Position numbers and translations under genes: made by a program. Positions 7,081 to 8,983 of a DNA stretch of 8,983 nt are shown here, piece after piece; position 1 is the first letter of the stretch, and each line of letters begins with the position of its first letter. The DNA lies in the NCBI GenBank assembly GCA_030430835.1, contig JAUIKJ010000099.1, positions 1 through 8,983 of the forward strand, written 5' to 3'. The DNA is from Candidatus Hydrogenedentota bacterium. GTDB taxonomy: Bacteria; Hydrogenedentota; Hydrogenedentia; Hydrogenedentales; JAEUWI01. Below the pieces are notes generated by a model, which worked only from the letters and a program-made list of their open reading frames with translations, was not told the DNA's origin and ran no database searches.

Positions 7081-8526
7081 CTACGCGCGTTGAAGGATCT
7101 CGGATACCGTGGCGACGAGGTCTTCGCGAGATACGGTCTGCTGGCCCGTCTTGCCGGCTTCTCGGTATGCCTCGCGATCGTCGATGTCTTCGCGGCCCGC
7201 CTTGCCTTCGTTCAGGTCCTTGACGGAGACGACGCCCTGCGCGAGTTCGTCCTCGCCGATGATCACGGCGACGGGAACGCCGTAGTGATCCGCGTGGGAC
7301 AACTGGTTGCCCATCTGCATTTTTTTCCGGCTGGCAAAGAAGGTCTCGGTGTTGATGCCCGCGTCGCGCAGTTCCGCGGCGAGTTTCAGGGTCTCGACCG
7401 GCGGCACGTTGCCCATCGTCACGATGAGCACCTGCACCGGCGTTGAAGCCGGCTCCAGTACCGCGAGGTGCGTCAGGGCCGCGATCAGTCGGTCCAGCCC
7501 GACCGACATGCCCGTGCAGGCCACCGGCCGGTTGATGAAGCGTTCGACCAGGTTGTTGTAGCGGCCACCGCCCATCACCGATCCGAACTGGGGTGCGGAG
7601 GGAATCACCGTCTCGAAGACCGGGCCGGTGTAGTAGTCGAGTCCACGGGCAAGGCTCGGGTCGAAGCGCGCGTTGCCTTCCGAGACGCCGAGCGCATCGA
7701 GCGCTTCCGCGAGACCGCGCATTTCCTTTACCGCGGCCGCTGCGACCGCCGTTTCCGGCAAGGCCTTGGCCACGGCATCTACCACGGCCACACGGGACTC
7801 CGCCTGAATCGCCACGAAGGCGAGAATCTTGTCGATTACGCCGGTCTCCAGTTCCACCCCGGGAATCGGATCACCGGAATCGTCCACCCGGCCCGGACCC
7901 AGTTCGAGGCGGACATTGTCCACGCCGACCTTTGCCAGCTTGTCGATTACCCGCAGCACATGCTTCTGCTGCGCAATCACTGTGATACCGCAGTCTTCGA
8001 GCAGTGCGTCGATCAGTTTTCGGTTATTGATGAGGACCGTGTGGTCTGCTACGCCCAGCGCATTCATGACGGCGGACATGACGGCGATGACCTCGGCGTC
8101 CACCGCCGGACTGTCCGAACCGGCCACGTCGATGTCGAACTGCGTGAACTGACGGAAGCGGCCGGGCCCCGGCTTGTCGGCACGCCACACGGGGCCGATG
8201 GCGTAACGGCGGAAGGGGGGCTTCAACTTGTCCGGATACTGTGCAAGCAGCCGGGCGAAGGGGACGGTCAGGTCGAAACGCAGGGCGATGTCTTCCTCTT
8301 CCGGGCTCAGCAGCCGGAAGAGTTCTTTGTTCGCGTTCTCGCCACCCGGTCCCAGCAGCGCGTCGAGATACTCCAATGCCGGCGTCTCCACCGGCGCAAA
8401 GCCGTAGCGCTCGAAAATCCCTTCGATCAGTCGGACAACCCGGCGCCGCGGGATGATCTCCGCGGGCAGCAAGTCCTGAAAGCCCTTCAGGAGCTCGGGC
8501 GTGACGCGGTCATTCTTCTTCGACAT
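7081..8526 (-). CDS. hisS: Histidine-tRNA ligase
   Basis: This class II synthetase charges tRNA-His in the cytoplasm. The product is 481 residues, longer than the ~420 of the common bacterial form and nearer the long form. Signatures are in order: GFQDLLP near the N-terminus (15-21), the motif-2 region RRYAIGPVWR to GRFRQFTQFD (106-131), the histidine-specific RGLDYYTGPVFE (294-305), MGGGRYNNL (318-326) and motif 3 GMSVGLDRL (339-347). The C-terminal part (about 360-481) is the anticodon-binding domain. The extra length sits mainly in the insertion domain (about 175-285). The motif-2 loop reads DKPGPGRFRQF rather than the usual RPQxGRxRQF, a variant typical of alphaproteobacteria (see findings). 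GGAG about 8 bases upstream supports the ATG at 8526. It heads a probable two-gene unit with the sugar amidotransferase. Confidence 0.97.
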   Translation of the reverse strand: MSKKNDRVTPELLKGFQDLLPAEIIPRRRVVRLIEGIFERYGFAPVETPALEYLDALLGPGGENANKELFRLLSPEEEDIALRFDLTVPFARLLAQYPDKLKPPFRRYAIGPVWRADKPGPGRFRQFTQFDIDVAGSDSPAVDAEVIAVMSAVMNALGVADHTVLINNRKLIDALLEDCGITVIAQQKHVLRVIDKLAKVGVDNVRLELGPGRVDDSGDPIPGVELETGVIDKILAFVAIQAESRVAVVDAVAKALPETAVAAAAVKEMRGLAEALDALGVSEGNARFDPSLARGLDYYTGPVFETVIPSAPQFGSVMGGGRYNNLVERFINRPVACTGMSVGLDRLIAALTHLAVLEPASTPVQVLIVTMGNVPPVETLKLAAELRDAGINTETFFASRKKMQMGNQLSHADHYGVPVAVIIGEDELAQGVVSVKDLNEGKAGREDIDDREAYREAGKTGQQTVSREDLVATVSEILQRA

Positions 8527-8562
8527 GTGAAAACTCCGGCGAAACCTGCAGGAAAGGCCGCA

Positions 8563-8571
8563 ATGTTAGCA
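8563..8571 (-). promoter_or_regulatory. Candidate extended -10 promoter of hisS
   Basis: The minus strand reads TGCTAACAT, an extended -10 (TGn plus TAACAT, 5 of 6 to consensus), about 37 bases upstream of the hisS start. No good -35 is seen at the expected distance, which an extended -10 can tolerate. Confidence 0.3.
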
Positions 8572-8639
8572 AAGCGAGCCGCGAAAATACGAGAACGCAC
8601 CGCCACTGGATACCGTTTGCCATGCCCATGTACGCCGGC

Positions 8640-8669
8640 TTGATCGTCTGGGACGGGGCTTCATACAAT
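8640..8669 (+). promoter_or_regulatory. Candidate sigma-70 promoter of the exporter gene
   Basis: TTGATC (8640-8645), an 18-base spacer and TACAAT (8664-8669) match the vegetative promoter in 4 of 6 and 5 of 6 positions. The site lies about 70 bases before the exporter start and in the right direction. Confidence 0.4.
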
Positions 8670-8737
8670 TCCACCGCACTCGGCGCGGTACGCGCCGGGT
8701 GCCCGCACCCACAGCCGCCCCGACGCCCCGGAGAAGC

Positions 8738-8983
8738 ATGACCAGCGACATGAATCTGATGCCCGCCCGCTGGTGGCTCCTCGTTGCCGCACTGCTCGGT
8801 ACCGCCGCCCTCTATCTCGCCCTGCAACTCGAGACCGACAACCGGCTCGACCGCATGCTCGAGGAGCGCGGCGAAGCGGCCCTGACCTATCAACGCTTCC
8901 TGGACACTTACGGGAGCGATGAGTTTATCGTTGTCGGCTTTACGGGCAAGCCGCTCTTTGACGCGCCCGCGCTCGACGCGATG
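8738..8983 (+). CDS. RND/MMPL-superfamily exporter, N-terminal 82 residues only
   Basis: The ATG at 8738 follows GGAG by 4 bases, and the frame is open to the window edge. Residues 12-30 form a first transmembrane helix (WWLLVAALLGTAALYLAL). This is followed by a periplasmic segment with Thr-Asp-Asn (33-35), a helix and TYGSDEFIVVGFTGKPLFD (58-76). That order (helix, a TDN-like element, then FGSDE followed by a beta strand) is characteristic of the first periplasmic domain of predicted RND-superfamily exporters (MMPL type), which move lipids or hydrophobic compounds with proton energy. With only 82 of an expected 750 or more residues, the substrate cannot be guessed. An in-frame ATG at 8750 is an alternative start. 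It is divergent from hisS. Confidence 0.7.
   Translation, partial: MTSDMNLMPARWWLLVAALLGTAALYLALQLETDNRLDRMLEERGEAALTYQRFLDTYGSDEFIVVGFTGKPLFDAPALDAM

Noticed and set aside
7468..8643. Plus-strand frame of 391 codons opposite hisS
   Set aside because: It is antisense to a complete histidyl-tRNA synthetase and His/Arg-rich with no recognisable motif.

Overview
The window is about 9 kb of GC-rich bacterial DNA from a Gram-negative-type organism. Supporting this are MEP-pathway isoprenoid synthesis (IspE), a surface-sugar amidotransferase, a secreted beta-helix protein, an RND-type exporter and REP-like hairpin repeats. The lineage cannot be fixed from the sequence. The HisRS motif-2 loop resembles the alphaproteobacterial type. 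The IspE and the paired GTPases feel closer to Planctomycetes- or Hydrogenedentes-like uncultured bacteria, but that is only an impression.

Layout: (1) 1-1079, minus strand: N-terminal 359 residues of a secreted parallel beta-helix protein with 61-residue repeats; the first ~100 bases look foreign to that gene. (2) 1294-5606, plus strand: a tight cluster of ispE, a dynamin-like GTPase and a second dynamin-like GTPase with a C-terminal membrane hairpin. Gaps are 9 bases and then a 25-base overlap, so the three are probably co-transcribed. (3) 5607-5900: a gene-free convergent intergenic region with two 30-base inverted arms, each itself a hairpin (REP-like), plus further short inverted and direct repeats. 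(4) 8526-5901, minus strand: hisS followed by an N-acetyl sugar amidotransferase of the WbpG/PseA type, 37 bases apart, probably one operon. (5) 8738-8983, plus strand: the start of an RND/MMPL-superfamily exporter, divergent from hisS.

How the genes work together: the two GTPases are the most interesting unit. Adjacent genes for two unequal dynamin-like proteins, one carrying transmembrane segments, suggest a heteromeric membrane-remodelling or membrane-guarding machine, as inferred for other bacterial dynamin pairs. IspE makes isoprenoid precursors needed for lipid carriers, and the amidotransferase probably modifies a nitrogen-rich envelope sugar. The window therefore has an envelope flavour, but a direct functional link between its parts is inference.
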